A stretch of 48,636 bases of DNA from a virus: positions 1 through 48,636 of IMG/VR virus record IMGVR_UViG_3300042922_000418; one strand, 5' to 3'. The notes below the pieces were generated by a model that did no database searches, was not told the origin of the DNA, and worked only from the letters and a program-made list of their open reading frames with translations. The position numbers and the translations under genes are program-made. Positions 1 through 9,349 of the stretch are shown here, one piece after another; position 1 is the stretch's first letter, and every line of letters starts with the position of its first letter.

Positions 1-944
1 CCACCAATCAGCATTCTTACAGATCCCTTTTTATTTGAACAAATGTTTTCTATTTCTGCATAAAGTTTATTATACTTTTCCTGCATATCCCAAAGAAGAG
101 TATTTCTATACTTTTTATTTCGGTACATTTCCAATTCATCATTATTTATTTTAGCTGCAAGCTTTGCCATAATATTGAATATAGCGTTTGTACCTTCAAA
201 TGTAAATCTTTTTCCTTCTGTCTTGAATGGTCTCAAACCGGTAGAATATACTGGCACATTGTGTACAAATATAATATCTCGATTAGCCATGATATCGTCA
301 TAAAAGTCTCTTTTATTACCTTTATTTTTATCTAAGAAATATTTCATTATTTCATCAAATCGTTCATGAAATTCCATCATGCCTATACCGGCATATGTTT
401 CATCTATTTTACCGGTTCTTTTGCTATAACGACGCTTAGCTTTCTTTTTATTAATTCTTTTAGCATACGCACCAACTGGCATTCCATTTTCATCTAAATC
501 CATCTCCGGTTCTATGATAGTTTCTAGAGTTCCAATACCTATAAAATATGCAATAGATTTATATAAGTTTGGATGAATAATCGCATAAGGTTCTTTAATT
601 CTAATCCATCCAAATATTTCAAAATCGTCTCCAACAAATTTTACAACAGTATGACATATAGGACACGTCATACCTTTATTACTTCGCCCTTGTGTGCATC
701 CATCTCGACAACTATATCTGTCTGTAAATGCATCGGGATCTTGTAGAGTCTTCATAAATCTCTCTGAATAAATAGAATCTGAGCTTTTTAAAGTCTTATT
801 AATGTCTTGTGGTTCTTTAATAAAGAATCCTTTGTTAGCCGCTATATCGGCTTCCATTTCTTTGTCTAGATCTATTCGCTCTAGTCTAGTTCTAAATTCG
901 TAGTCTTCATTAAATGGATACTGTAACTTTACATTTAATTTCAT
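1..944 (-). CDS. RNA polymerase beta' subunit, N-terminal part (cut by window edge)
   Basis: Reading from the ATG at 944, 314 codons are visible before the window ends. A beta'-type zinc ribbon is present: Cys79, Cys83, Cys94 and Cys97 (C-X3-C-X10-C-X2-C), corresponding to the N-terminal Zn1 site of cellular beta'. Further on, around residues 230-255, VHNVPVYSTGLRPF resembles the conserved PVxPxxLRP segment of beta', and the visible part ends with a GSVRMLIGG stretch resembling the start of the GRFRxNLLGKR region. The catalytic DFDGD loop would lie beyond the window edge. A strong ribosome site (AGGAGGAGG) precedes the start. The gene has its own TATATATTATA-type upstream motif and is separated by a terminator from the operon that carries the beta' C-terminal gene. 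A split beta' is known in jumbo phages with multisubunit RNAPs. Whether this is the virion or non-virion enzyme is not decided here. Confidence 0.85.
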   Translation of the reverse strand, partial: MKLNVKLQYPFNEDYEFRTRLERIDLDKEMEADIAANKGFFIKEPQDINKTLKSSDSIYSERFMKTLQDPDAFTDRYSCRDGCTQGRSNKGMTCPICHTVVKFVGDDFEIFGWIRIKEPYAIIHPNLYKSIAYFIGIGTLETIIEPEMDLDENGMPVGAYAKRINKKKAKRRYSKRTGKIDETYAGIGMMEFHERFDEIMKYFLDKNKGNKRDFYDDIMANRDIIFVHNVPVYSTGLRPFKTEGKRFTFEGTNAIFNIMAKLAAKINNDELEMYRNKKYRNTLLWDMQEKYNKLYAEIENICSNKKGSVRMLIG

Positions 945-988
945 AAATACAAGTCCTCCTCCTAATAGTAAATGCCCTTTACTATTTA

Positions 989-999
989 TATAATATATA
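989..999 (-). promoter_or_regulatory. Putative early-type promoter motif TATATATTATA
   Basis: The minus strand reads TATATATTATATAAATAG about 45 bases upstream of the beta' N-terminal start. The same 11-mer recurs upstream of genes starting at 17243, 18726, 19533 and 25479. The promoter role is inferred from recurrence and position. Confidence 0.45.
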
Positions 1000-1060
1000 C
1001 CTGAATACCAAATTGGTTAGCATTAGGGTATATTATAAGGTTGACGTGGATATAAAAACT

Positions 1061-1099
1061 AATATATACCAGAGTAGCGATGCTACTCTGGTATATATT
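1061..1099 (-). terminator. Rho-independent-type terminator
   Basis: A perfect 18-bp stem (AATATATACCAGAGTAGC and its complement) with a 3-base loop lies directly after the stop codon of the 1101-1310 gene. On the minus strand it is followed by a T-rich AGTTTTTATA tail. Confidence 0.85.
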
Positions 1100-1100
1100 T

Positions 1101-1310
1101 TTATAATTGTTCAATATCAGCAAAAACGCTAGTACTTTCTGGAACTGCAAGTGTAATATCAACTTTGCGAGGACCAATCAATACATACGCATTCTTAGGA
1201 AGAATATTTTCATCAATAATAACATCATTGATTCTAACTCCGTTTACGTCATATTCTGTTGGAAGCTCAAAACATCCAGATTTATCAGCTCTTAACATCT
1301 GCACTTTCAT
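1101..1310 (-). CDS. Small hypothetical protein, 69 aa
   Basis: No family is recognised. The start at 1310 (MKVQMLRAD) is chosen because GGGAGGTG sits just upstream. An in-frame ATG further upstream lacks such a site and would overlap the preceding gene more deeply. The protein is mixed charged and hydrophobic, with no membrane segment and a likely beta-rich pattern (short V/I-containing strands). Its start overlaps the end of the preceding gene by 26 bases, so the two are translationally coupled. It is the last gene of the operon and is followed at once by a terminator. Confidence 0.7.
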   Translation of the reverse strand: MKVQMLRADKSGCFELPTEYDVNGVRINDVIIDENILPKNAYVLIGPRKVDITLAVPESTSVFADIEQL

Positions 1311-1539
1311 TGTTAACACCTCCCTCATATACTCTATTGGCTTTAACGCTACATACAAATTTATCTCCAGTGCGAGCTAAAGCATTTGCCTGTAAATGCT
1401 GGTCATCTGTAAAGGCACCCATCATTATTGGCATAGTGCTTCCAGGTACTCTCGCAAATACTATATGAATAATTTCTCCATCTTCAGGTTCGTGTGGCAC
1501 TTCTAACATTGCTAATTTTTCTTCATCTGTAAGTTTCAT
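1285..1539 (-). CDS. Small hypothetical protein, 84 aa
   Basis: No family is recognised. An AGGAGG site precedes the ATG at 1539. The protein starts with an acidic segment (MKLTDEEKLAMLEVPHEPED) and continues with a probable beta-strand region. It lies 18 bases downstream of the RNAP beta' C-terminal gene and overlaps the next small gene, so it belongs to the same transcript. A role tied to the polymerase is possible from position only. Confidence 0.7.
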   Translation of the reverse strand: MKLTDEEKLAMLEVPHEPEDGEIIHIVFARVPGSTMPIMMGAFTDDQHLQANALARTGDKFVCSVKANRVYEGGVNNESADVKS

Positions 1540-1557
1540 AAATATATCCTCCTAAAA

Positions 1558-2778
1558 TCACATTCCGAACGCTTTAGCTACATCTATATCGTGTAATTGT
1601 ATTTGACTGTCATGGAAAGCCTTTAATGCAATAACTTTTAATCTAGATGCTAGCTGTGGCGTTGCAACCCCTACGTTTAATATACCCAATCTATAGAATA
1701 GATTTCCAGAACACTTATTACAAAATCCCTTCTTTTCTTTGCATAAAGAAGAAAATCTCATATTGACTGTTTTTCCCATATATTGGCTTATATTATCAGA
1801 GGTCAATTCTATTAATTTATTGTTCTCTACAATATAATTATACATAATCATACTTGCATTTTTGCTACTAATATTTATTTTTATAGTAGACGTTGTACCA
1901 CAATCAGAACCTGCTGGTAATAGAGTTATGTGCTGAAACGCTTTCAAGAAAAGCTTTTCCCAATATCCACCAAACTGTGTTTTCTTTGCTCTAGAATAAG
2001 GACCAGCAGCTAATGATTTAGCAGTCTTTGGATAGTCCTTTTTAGTTACTCCATCGATATAATTAGAAGTTACAATATCATACCCTTTAGTTGGATCTGG
2101 GTCTTTTATTGCTCCGCGCATAACAAATAGATTTTTAAAGTTATTGCCAAAAGATCCTTTCGCCCCAGATTTGTAAAGATCCATTGAAGGGTCGTCGTCC
2201 AATACTTCTTTACAATAATCCAGCAGTTCTTTCTCTATTGCAGCTACAACTTTCTCGTCACCGTTATCAATAGAATCTTTATGTTTAGTTAAAAGAGCAT
2301 TTTTTCTTTTTTCTATTTTATCTGTAATAAGAAGCATATTCATTGTAAAGCTTGGGCAAAGAATATTAGAATAAGGTTGAAATTTTTGAGTTCTCATAAT
2401 ATAATTTTTCATAGCTTCTAAAGGAATTTTATCCTCTAGCACGGCATAGCCGATTTTTGAATTTATCATCTTAGCGACACTTTTAGTCAACGTTGTATCA
2501 ATATATCCAAATAAATCAAATAGCTCTGGTTCTATGAAAGTCTTATTGAATACAAATATCCCAACGGATGTTGTAAATGGTTTTTTATTACGTTTACCTT
2601 CTGGTCCGTATGAATCTGCCGGAATTGTGATAATATCATAAGGATTGAACCTGCGCTTATCGCCAAATTCCCCAAATGTTTCCATAATAAAAGATAAACT
2701 AGTTAAAGTTCTAATATCTAACGAAATAAAATAATCAATATCTTCTTTCTTAGTAATAGTATTACTTTTTCGTTTCAC
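1558..2778 (-). CDS. RNA polymerase beta' subunit, C-terminal part
   Basis: This 406-residue protein carries the C-terminal catalytic features of beta'. Residues 204-222 (SGAKGS...FVMRGAI) match the SGARGS...GMRGLM bridge-helix/F-loop region. Residues 238-290 (SNYIDGVTKKDYPKTAKSLA and following) match the SNFxEGLxxxEYFxSTHGARKG trigger-loop region. DCGT follows at 292-295. Cys293, Cys346, Cys353 and Cys356 reproduce the second zinc site of beta', with the last three spaced as in the bacterial enzyme (7 then 3). The end (VGVATPQLASRLKVIALKAF) matches the VGxIAAQSIGEPxTQLTxxTF segment. Translation starts at GTG behind AAGAGGTG. It is expected to assemble with separately encoded beta' N-terminal and beta polypeptides. 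The N-terminal 150 residues are divergent. In transcription order it lies upstream of the N-terminal beta' gene. Confidence 0.9.
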   Translation of the reverse strand: MKRKSNTITKKEDIDYFISLDIRTLTSLSFIMETFGEFGDKRRFNPYDIITIPADSYGPEGKRNKKPFTTSVGIFVFNKTFIEPELFDLFGYIDTTLTKSVAKMINSKIGYAVLEDKIPLEAMKNYIMRTQKFQPYSNILCPSFTMNMLLITDKIEKRKNALLTKHKDSIDNGDEKVVAAIEKELLDYCKEVLDDDPSMDLYKSGAKGSFGNNFKNLFVMRGAIKDPDPTKGYDIVTSNYIDGVTKKDYPKTAKSLAAGPYSRAKKTQFGGYWEKLFLKAFQHITLLPAGSDCGTTSTIKINISSKNASMIMYNYIVENNKLIELTSDNISQYMGKTVNMRFSSLCKEKKGFCNKCSGNLFYRLGILNVGVATPQLASRLKVIALKAFHDSQIQLHDIDVAKAFGM

Positions 2779-2816
2779 TTAAATCACCTCTTACCATACT
2801 GTAGCTTAATAATATT

Positions 2817-4313
2817 TTAATACCATATATTTCTAGACTTTGGGCTATCTTGATATTCTAAAACTGGTCTAAATCCATTTAAATTTGTTACACTATTATA
2901 CGTAAACCCATTAATTTTGCTATAACCTCTTGTAGTTCTAACAGGTGATAAATTATATATAGATAGATTAGTAGTATCTTGGCACCATGATTGACTTGCA
3001 GAATTGTGCCAAACATTATCAGATCCTGCAATTATCTTACCATCTAAATCACTTTTAACTATATACTTATCCCATTCATTATTAGGAAATGCACCTAAGT
3101 TTCTGTCGGCTAGACTAGCCTTTCCGTCAGTTTCTAAATATGCATTACCACCAGATAAAGATCTTAATTTATAATCTGAAAAATAAGGAGTAATTCCTTT
3201 GATATTGGCTCCTCCGCCACCATTATCTATAGCCCAAGTATCTGCATAAAAACGAAACTTTTTAAATTTTTTAATAGAGGGAACAGAGAATGTCTGCCAA
3301 CCTCCATATGCAGTATAAGTGCTGCTATATATTAATTCTTCATCTGTGAAATCTCCAGATATACTTCCCTTTATAGAAAATTTAGCAAGAGGTTCCATAC
3401 CAGCTGCATTATTAGAGGCGAATACTTGGATGCTGGTTAATAAATGAGATTCTGGATATTCGAATTGGATATAAACAAGTGCTGGCGGCGCTGTATCGAA
3501 ATAGAAATTAACGTTATTTAAAAGACTAGGTACAAAAAGATTAGGTAGGTATTCTGGAGTATTCAGTAATGAAGTGCTTACATTTGTAGAAACAACAGCA
3601 GGGTTTATATAAACGGTTGATACGCCTTCTATATACTTAGCAGCATTTAAAGTATTCCAAGATATATTTGTTTGTACAACCCTATCGGCTATAAGTAAAC
3701 CTTTACCACTTTTGATAAAGTAGAATAGCCCATTAGGAGTTGCCGAACCAGAATACGGTATTTCTTCAGCTACACAGGTTCCTAATTCAGAGAAAGTTCC
3801 AGCAGTGCCGCTTGTTGCCGTATATTTACATGGAATTATATCACCAATAGTCATTTCTTCTATAGTTTTACATATTTTTTGTTTTGGATTTTCATTATAT
3901 GGTCTTATATATGCATCACTAGATATATCTATTGCATCAAATGCAATACCAACAGCACTGCCATTAATAAATTCAACAAAATGATTTCCGCTAGATAAAG
4001 ATGAAGTGTCATAGAATAATGTTTGAAATTGTAGTGCACCAGATAGATTTATTGTTGCGACAGCAATGCCATCTATTTTTAGAGTTGTTACAGGCGAATA
4101 AGTATATCTAGTACATATCAATCTAAATTTTGATCCTGTAAAATTAAATTTCACACTTGCCAGGGCATCGCTAGACACTTTGTGACTTCCACCACTTGTG
4201 CTAACGGTTGGATCGAAAGTCCACGTTCCAGTATAGACCATATTCGCATCTGTTTGTTCTATTCTGCGCCATCCAGTTTCTGGGGCTGGTAATGTTTGTC
4301 CTACAGTTGCCAT
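2817..4313 (-). CDS. Tail fibre / adhesin-like virion protein
   Basis: The protein has 498 residues. The first ~125 residues form a beta-sandwich-like module opening with GWRRIEQTD and containing repeated F-x-G-S-x-F patterns, as in carbohydrate-binding modules of phage fibres. Residues ~270-375 (LVYIQFEYP..., then TYTAYGGWQTF and KFRFYADTW) resemble a discoidin/F5-8-type or galactose-binding-like fold. The remainder is Gly/Ser/Asn-rich and probably beta-structured. There are no membrane segments or enzymatic motifs. The ribosome site AAGGAGG is strong. The position next to a large baseplate-like gene supports a role in host surface recognition. This is an inference from composition and context, not a firm family match. 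Confidence 0.55.
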   Translation of the reverse strand: MATVGQTLPAPETGWRRIEQTDANMVYTGTWTFDPTVSTSGGSHKVSSDALASVKFNFTGSKFRLICTRYTYSPVTTLKIDGIAVATINLSGALQFQTLFYDTSSLSSGNHFVEFINGSAVGIAFDAIDISSDAYIRPYNENPKQKICKTIEEMTIGDIIPCKYTATSGTAGTFSELGTCVAEEIPYSGSATPNGLFYFIKSGKGLLIADRVVQTNISWNTLNAAKYIEGVSTVYINPAVVSTNVSTSLLNTPEYLPNLFVPSLLNNVNFYFDTAPPALVYIQFEYPESHLLTSIQVFASNNAAGMEPLAKFSIKGSISGDFTDEELIYSSTYTAYGGWQTFSVPSIKKFKKFRFYADTWAIDNGGGGANIKGITPYFSDYKLRSLSGGNAYLETDGKASLADRNLGAFPNNEWDKYIVKSDLDGKIIAGSDNVWHNSASQSWCQDTTNLSIYNLSPVRTTRGYSKINGFTYNSVTNLNGFRPVLEYQDSPKSRNIWY

Positions 4314-4330
4314 TATATTATTACCTCCTT

Positions 4331-4368
4331 AAAAAATATATAAGTAGTTCAATGAACTACTTATATAT
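4331..4368 (-). terminator. Hairpin terminator after the 4376-5191 gene
   Basis: A 15-bp stem (ATATATAAGTAGTTC with its complement, 3-base loop) is followed on the minus strand by six T residues. It sits only a few bases before the ribosome site of the 4313 gene, so either readthrough occurs or the hairpin also shapes that gene's leader. Confidence 0.8.
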
Positions 4369-4375
4369 TCTATAT

Positions 4376-5191
4376 TTAAAAATAAACACTATAATCAATA
4401 TCAATGCCTTTTTTTAAATCTATTAGACATTCATTTGGAAAATTAAGTTTTGTTACTGGTCTAATATCTTGATATACATTATAGCCATTGATTTCTTTAT
4501 ACCATGCTGTGCATAATGAAATAGTATTAATTCTAGCATCATTGACACCAGTAGTTGCTATAAAGTAGTCTCTGCAATCACTTGGGGTAACCGACATTTG
4601 CATATTTACAATTGTTTCTACAGGCAAAGATGATGTTGTAGAATAAATTGTATTATCTATTGGAGTACCGTCTGTAAATTGTTGAATAAGCTGTGGGTTC
4701 GAATCAAACTTTTTAAAATAATATGCATAATATGATGCTAGTGTCTTCCTACCAAAATATACATCTTTTCTGGCAGAATTTGTAATATCTTTATTCAATG
4801 GTCTGTATTGAAATGGGACGAGTCCAGTCGTAGGATTTATCCATTTGCGATAATCTTCCTCTTCTACTTGAGAATTTTCTCTCCCGCAACCATCTGTCCC
4901 AACACAGAATAGAGCTGTTTTATTAACTCCAGTAGGAACTGTAGTATATATTGTGTTGTCTAAACTCAGTGCACTATTATAGCTTGGGGTTATCTCTGTT
5001 CCAGGTAAGTCAAACAGGGCTCTTGCTAAGAACCCTGCACCTGGAAGGATTAGTTTGTTTCTTTTTGTAAATATAATTTCGCCGGTTTCATGACATTTAA
5101 CAACTACTTTAGTTTTTATATTAAAATATTTTTCTTCTTTATCTATTCCGACTCTATCGTTGAAATCCAAATGGACAATTTCGTTAATCAT
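4376..5191 (-). CDS. Probable virion structural protein, 271 aa
   Basis: No named domain can be assigned with confidence. Residues ~92-108 read FCVGTDGCGRENSQVEE, a Cys/Gly-rich motif that I recall from structural proteins of large phages, although I cannot verify this here. The protein opens with a beta-rich segment (VVVKCHETGEIIFTKRNKLI). The rest is aromatic-rich and suggests a beta-rich virion component. It has its own upstream AACA-N6-TA motif and follows the 1,363-residue baseplate-like gene, which supports a tail or baseplate role. The start at 5191 is preceded by GGAAGGAG. Confidence 0.5.
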   Translation of the reverse strand: MINEIVHLDFNDRVGIDKEEKYFNIKTKVVVKCHETGEIIFTKRNKLILPGAGFLARALFDLPGTEITPSYNSALSLDNTIYTTVPTGVNKTALFCVGTDGCGRENSQVEEEDYRKWINPTTGLVPFQYRPLNKDITNSARKDVYFGRKTLASYYAYYFKKFDSNPQLIQQFTDGTPIDNTIYSTTSSLPVETIVNMQMSVTPSDCRDYFIATTGVNDARINTISLCTAWYKEINGYNVYQDIRPVTKLNFPNECLIDLKKGIDIDYSVYF

Positions 5192-5219
5192 TTATACTAT
5201 TCTCCTTCCACTGCCAATT

Positions 5220-5231
5220 TAATAATATGTT
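5220..5231 (-). promoter_or_regulatory. Putative late promoter AACATATTATTA
   Basis: The minus strand reads AACA-TATTAT-TA between the stop of the baseplate-like gene and the start at 5191. It matches the recurrent AACA-N6-TA motif of this window. Confidence 0.5.
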
Positions 5232-5238
5232 ATCCTAA

Positions 5239-8200
5239 TCAATTTGGTTGCTGGTAATACGAGAAAGATATTTTCTCTTTAATACCCACACTATCAGATT
5301 TAATAAGGCTAACACTAGAGCTCTTTGATTCTACAATATTTATATAATCTGGCTTCTCTAAATGTATTTGCATAGCTTGAGTATCATATGGACGTATAGT
5401 ATTTTGAGATTTATCATCAATGATGAGCTGTACATTCATTTGATTTAATACTACTTTATATGACTTAAAAAAATTAATCATAGTAAACAAATATCGCAAT
5501 ACGTATTCTCCAGATACTCCAGGAAATTGGCTATAGATATATTTAAATTCTTTTGTGTTTATATATTCTTCGAGGATATAAACTATATCAGATATTGTAG
5601 TTATTATTGTATTTTCTCTTGTTTCTTGATCTGATATAGCCTCTATACGCTTTAATGATACATACAAGACATTATCTTTTTCTTGTAAAAAATTAGTAAA
5701 ACTAGAAGCTACTTTCCCGTTAGATAATTTAAAGAATTCCAAATTAAATTGCCAAATCATTAAGCTATCGTATAATTTTTTCCATATTTTATAAATATCA
5801 TAGTTTCTAGCTTCTGTCATACCATAGCATATAGTTTTATATACATCTTTATTAGTTTTATAGATATTTATAAATGAATCTATATCTGGGATTTGCCCAT
5901 TTGGATTTATGAAATTAAATACATCAAAATCTTCTGGTAATCGCCGTTGATCTAATATATATTCTTTGAGAGAATTCAAATCTGTTTTAAAATTAAATCC
6001 TTTTACGTATAAGATTTTTGTTGGACTGTCCATAATAGTATCATCTACCCCACTATACATATAAGCTAAAGATGTCATATAGCAAAATAAATGACTAAGT
6101 TTAAAATTTTTATTAGGGGAAATAGTTGGAACTTTAGCAGTTAAAAGTTCTTCTCTAAATACGTCATCGTATAGCATATTATAGAAATAAGGTATTTCAA
6201 ATGCCATATCAGACAAGTTAACTAAATATTCCAATGTCATATATTTAGTTCTTGCATAATTAAACTGCTGTTTGAGTATCTGTTCCTTAACTACTTCATG
6301 TGCATTTTCTTGATTGTCTTCTCCATCCCAAAATTTATCATTAAGAGTGATACCATCATATGATTTAGTATTGGTTCGTTTCTTCAGATAGTCTGTATTA
6401 GTTTTAGCGGTAAGAGGAATTTTAACAAATTTTAAATCTATATCCTTTGCATAATCTTCGTCTTCTTCTTTAATTAAATACGAATCTTTATAGACAAATG
6501 TAAAAGTTAATGAATCATAGCTAAGTATTTTTGCAGGATCGACAAACATTAATCCATTACTTATTATTTCAAATTCATCTACTATTCTATTACGCTTATA
6601 ATCTACAAAATAATCCCAATAGTTTTGTATATAATCGTAAAATGGTACTGGAACGTCTATAAATAAATCGTCATTAATGCTTAGATTTGTAACTACTGTT
6701 TTCTCTTCAACTGTAAGCAATTCATTTTTTTCAATAAGATATTTATTGTTAAAAATATATAATATTACTATTTCATCTCCTGTTTTGATTCCGTCCATAT
6801 CGATATAACAGTTATATTTATTTACAGTTATTAGAGTTGGATCTATTATTAAACTATTATGCATAATTATAAACCCATGAGTAGTCTCTAAGTATGGATA
6901 AAATGGGAATGTAAGATAAAATATTTTTTGATCATTAGCGGTAGCCGATATCACCTGTTGCTCAATTTTAATAGCATAGTCAGATTCTATATTATAGATA
7001 AATGTATAATTTACTTTCTGGGTAATATATGGTAGTAAATCTTTGTCTATAATTGTTATTTGGCTCTTATCTGTATTAAATTGATAGTCTGTATTCTCTT
7101 CTAAAAGCGCACCGTTACAATCTATAATTACCTTATTTCCTCTAGTAAAGAAATCTGATATTGGATATGATATACTAAACTTATCTTGATATGCAACTTC
7201 TGCTGTTCTATAGTCTTTTAAAACTATTATATTTCTAGCAGTTGGTCCATATATATAACATAGCTCCATCTTTTCCCCAGGTTGTAATGATATAGATCTA
7301 TCTCTAAATACTAATTTATTACTATATACGTCGTAATATTCATCAGATAGATACCATCCTCTAAGTTTAACATAAACTTTATATCCATATTTAAGATAAT
7401 CAGATATAGGTAAATTTATTTTAAATTCATACTGATAATATTGGGTTGCTGTAACTATTTCGTATGTTTGCATCATATTCACAGGAGCATAGATAGCAGA
7501 CGCAGAATAAATAAAATTAAACGATACTTCTCTATTTTTATCAAGTGTTATATCATTAAATACTATTTGACCATCCGCTGCAATATATCGTCTTGGATCT
7601 ATATACGTAGAGCCAATTGTAACAAAGAAATCATTACCATTATCCACATAATTTGTAAAAGGTTCTGGTATTGTAAATCTACTTTGACCATTTACTGTAG
7701 CTATAACATTGTATCTTTTAAACATAGTTGTTAATTTCTTACCATATAAATATATAAATACTATTTCTTTATCTTTTGTTTTATATTCTCCATTAATGGT
7801 AATAGTATTAGAGCCAAGGTCTAATACATATGCAGCGCTATCTAAAAAAACTCCACCTATAGATACAATCATACTATTCTTATCAATAAAATATTCTGGA
7901 TATGGTGGTGTAAAAGTAAATGAATTTGTATTAGATTCATTTAAAAATGTATGAGTAATCATACTAATTCCATTTTCTTTATCTGGCTGAAACTCAGAAT
8001 CTACTGTAGTTTTATCATAATAAAAATCATAGGTTATAGTATTTTTACCAGACGATACTCCATTTTTAAATGAGATTTTATCATAATTATAAACCTCATA
8101 TTCTATAGATTCCTTTAATCTATAACCGTCTAGCCATACAAACATTACATTACCCTTTTGAAGGAAATAATCGAATGGGAATGGGACTGTATCATTTGAT

Positions 8201-9330
8201 ATTGGTTTGCTATCTTGTTTGTGTATAACAATATCATTTTCTTTAGACGTAATATTAGTTGTAGTATTATAAATAAATTCTCCCCACACATCGGTTTTTC
8301 TATCTCTGAGAATAAAGTATTTGAATACTTCTATATTATCTACCCCAAATAGCGATATAAGATTAAGCATACCCTTTTGGCAAGACTTATATTTAATTAA
8401 AGAATTAATGTTTTTGCACATATTAGTTTGATATTTTAGTGGAATACTATTGTAATATGGCACACCATACATAGAAAATATATATTCTATACATCTGGAA
8501 TCTAATATATCTTTCTTTATTATATGCTCTTGAACTTCAGTAAGCATATCTGTCATAGTCATTACCATTATGAGCAATCCAATAAAATTATCATAATAAT
8601 CAGATCTAATCTTAAACGCTTCAGAGTAGATTGTTTTTATAGCAACCGAACGATTTAGCTCATATTTGGATGAGAACTTGTCATCTATCTCCAATATAGA
8701 TGTAGTTGGCATATATATAATTTGAAAGTTCATTGCCTTTCTAGCTTTGTAAATAGAAATCCCAGCAGTAATATAATTTAAATATTTTGCATCAGGATAA
8801 TCAGCTTTAATCATATCCAGTATACCATACAGTTCAAGCATTCTTGCTCCATCTGCACCTAATTCATGCACGTATGTATAATTAACTTCATTTCCTTCTG
8901 GTATAAGATACTCGTAGTTTTTTATTGGAATTCCGTATACTCCGCTTGGAGGGAGACCGCAAATCATTCTATAATAATCATTTTCTTCATTATAGCTTTT
9001 TATACAATCTTCCATAGCTAGTTTAGTTACCTCATCCCTATAAGCTTCAGGTATTAAGTATTTATTTTTTAGATAATCTACCATATTTGCTTTAGGGAGA
9101 GAACTTAGATTTAATATTTTTTCACTATATGTAAACAAATCAAACACACCTCTATTTTCAATAGAGGCTATATACAAATCAGATTGTTTGATACTGTTCT
9201 CGGTTTCTGCATCATCTGCCAGATCCGAAAGTTTAACTATTGATCCAAATGCTAATATTTTTACACAGTATAGCAGAGAATCTACAAATGGATTTTCTGT
9301 ATATATCTTTTTAATTTCCAATTTAAACAT
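5239..9330 (-). CDS. Large baseplate/tail structural protein with seven tandem beta repeats
   Basis: The 1,363-residue protein falls into three parts. Residues 1-370 are helix-rich. Residues ~382-950 contain seven diverged repeats of about 85 residues, starting near 382, 471, 551, 635, 717, 803 and 889. Each follows the pattern P-h-x-x-Y/F-h, a hydrophobic strand, a two-strand stretch and a closing F/Y-I/V-Y. Residues 950-1363 are helix-rich again, with many aromatic residues. No enzyme motif or membrane segment is seen. Size, architecture and neighbours point to a baseplate wedge or tail-spike support protein. The repeats would form a string of Ig-like or jelly-roll domains. The assignment to baseplate is inference. 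The gene opens a leftward transcript with an AACA/TACA-type motif 20 bases upstream of the start. Confidence 0.6.
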   Translation of the reverse strand: MFKLEIKKIYTENPFVDSLLYCVKILAFGSIVKLSDLADDAETENSIKQSDLYIASIENRGVFDLFTYSEKILNLSSLPKANMVDYLKNKYLIPEAYRDEVTKLAMEDCIKSYNEENDYYRMICGLPPSGVYGIPIKNYEYLIPEGNEVNYTYVHELGADGARMLELYGILDMIKADYPDAKYLNYITAGISIYKARKAMNFQIIYMPTTSILEIDDKFSSKYELNRSVAIKTIYSEAFKIRSDYYDNFIGLLIMVMTMTDMLTEVQEHIIKKDILDSRCIEYIFSMYGVPYYNSIPLKYQTNMCKNINSLIKYKSCQKGMLNLISLFGVDNIEVFKYFILRDRKTDVWGEFIYNTTTNITSKENDIVIHKQDSKPISNDTVPFPFDYFLQKGNVMFVWLDGYRLKESIEYEVYNYDKISFKNGVSSGKNTITYDFYYDKTTVDSEFQPDKENGISMITHTFLNESNTNSFTFTPPYPEYFIDKNSMIVSIGGVFLDSAAYVLDLGSNTITINGEYKTKDKEIVFIYLYGKKLTTMFKRYNVIATVNGQSRFTIPEPFTNYVDNGNDFFVTIGSTYIDPRRYIAADGQIVFNDITLDKNREVSFNFIYSASAIYAPVNMMQTYEIVTATQYYQYEFKINLPISDYLKYGYKVYVKLRGWYLSDEYYDVYSNKLVFRDRSISLQPGEKMELCYIYGPTARNIIVLKDYRTAEVAYQDKFSISYPISDFFTRGNKVIIDCNGALLEENTDYQFNTDKSQITIIDKDLLPYITQKVNYTFIYNIESDYAIKIEQQVISATANDQKIFYLTFPFYPYLETTHGFIIMHNSLIIDPTLITVNKYNCYIDMDGIKTGDEIVILYIFNNKYLIEKNELLTVEEKTVVTNLSINDDLFIDVPVPFYDYIQNYWDYFVDYKRNRIVDEFEIISNGLMFVDPAKILSYDSLTFTFVYKDSYLIKEEDEDYAKDIDLKFVKIPLTAKTNTDYLKKRTNTKSYDGITLNDKFWDGEDNQENAHEVVKEQILKQQFNYARTKYMTLEYLVNLSDMAFEIPYFYNMLYDDVFREELLTAKVPTISPNKNFKLSHLFCYMTSLAYMYSGVDDTIMDSPTKILYVKGFNFKTDLNSLKEYILDQRRLPEDFDVFNFINPNGQIPDIDSFINIYKTNKDVYKTICYGMTEARNYDIYKIWKKLYDSLMIWQFNLEFFKLSNGKVASSFTNFLQEKDNVLYVSLKRIEAISDQETRENTIITTISDIVYILEEYINTKEFKYIYSQFPGVSGEYVLRYLFTMINFFKSYKVVLNQMNVQLIIDDKSQNTIRPYDTQAMQIHLEKPDYINIVESKSSSVSLIKSDSVGIKEKISFSYYQQPN
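6484..8187 (-). repeat. Seven tandem ~85-residue protein repeats within the baseplate-like gene
   Basis: The repeats are visible in protein only, as aligned segments such as PFPFDYFLQKGNVMFVWLDG, PYPEYFIDKNSMIVSIGG, PEPFTNYVDNGNDFFVTIGS, PISDYLKYGYKVYVKLRG, PISDFFTRGNKVIIDCNG, PFYPYLETTHGFIIMHN and PVPFYDYIQNYWDYFVDY. Each is followed by a diverged strand pair ending in an aromatic-hydrophobic-Tyr unit. The DNA has diverged too far to appear as a nucleotide repeat. Confidence 0.75.
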
Positions 9331-9349
9331 CTCCTATGCCTAATTGTAT

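Noticed and set aside
2740-2816. TACA-GTATGG-TA just before the beta' C-terminal gene as a late promoter
   Set aside because: It lies about 15 bases before the GTG and overlaps the ribosome-site region, so a transcript starting there would have little or no leader.
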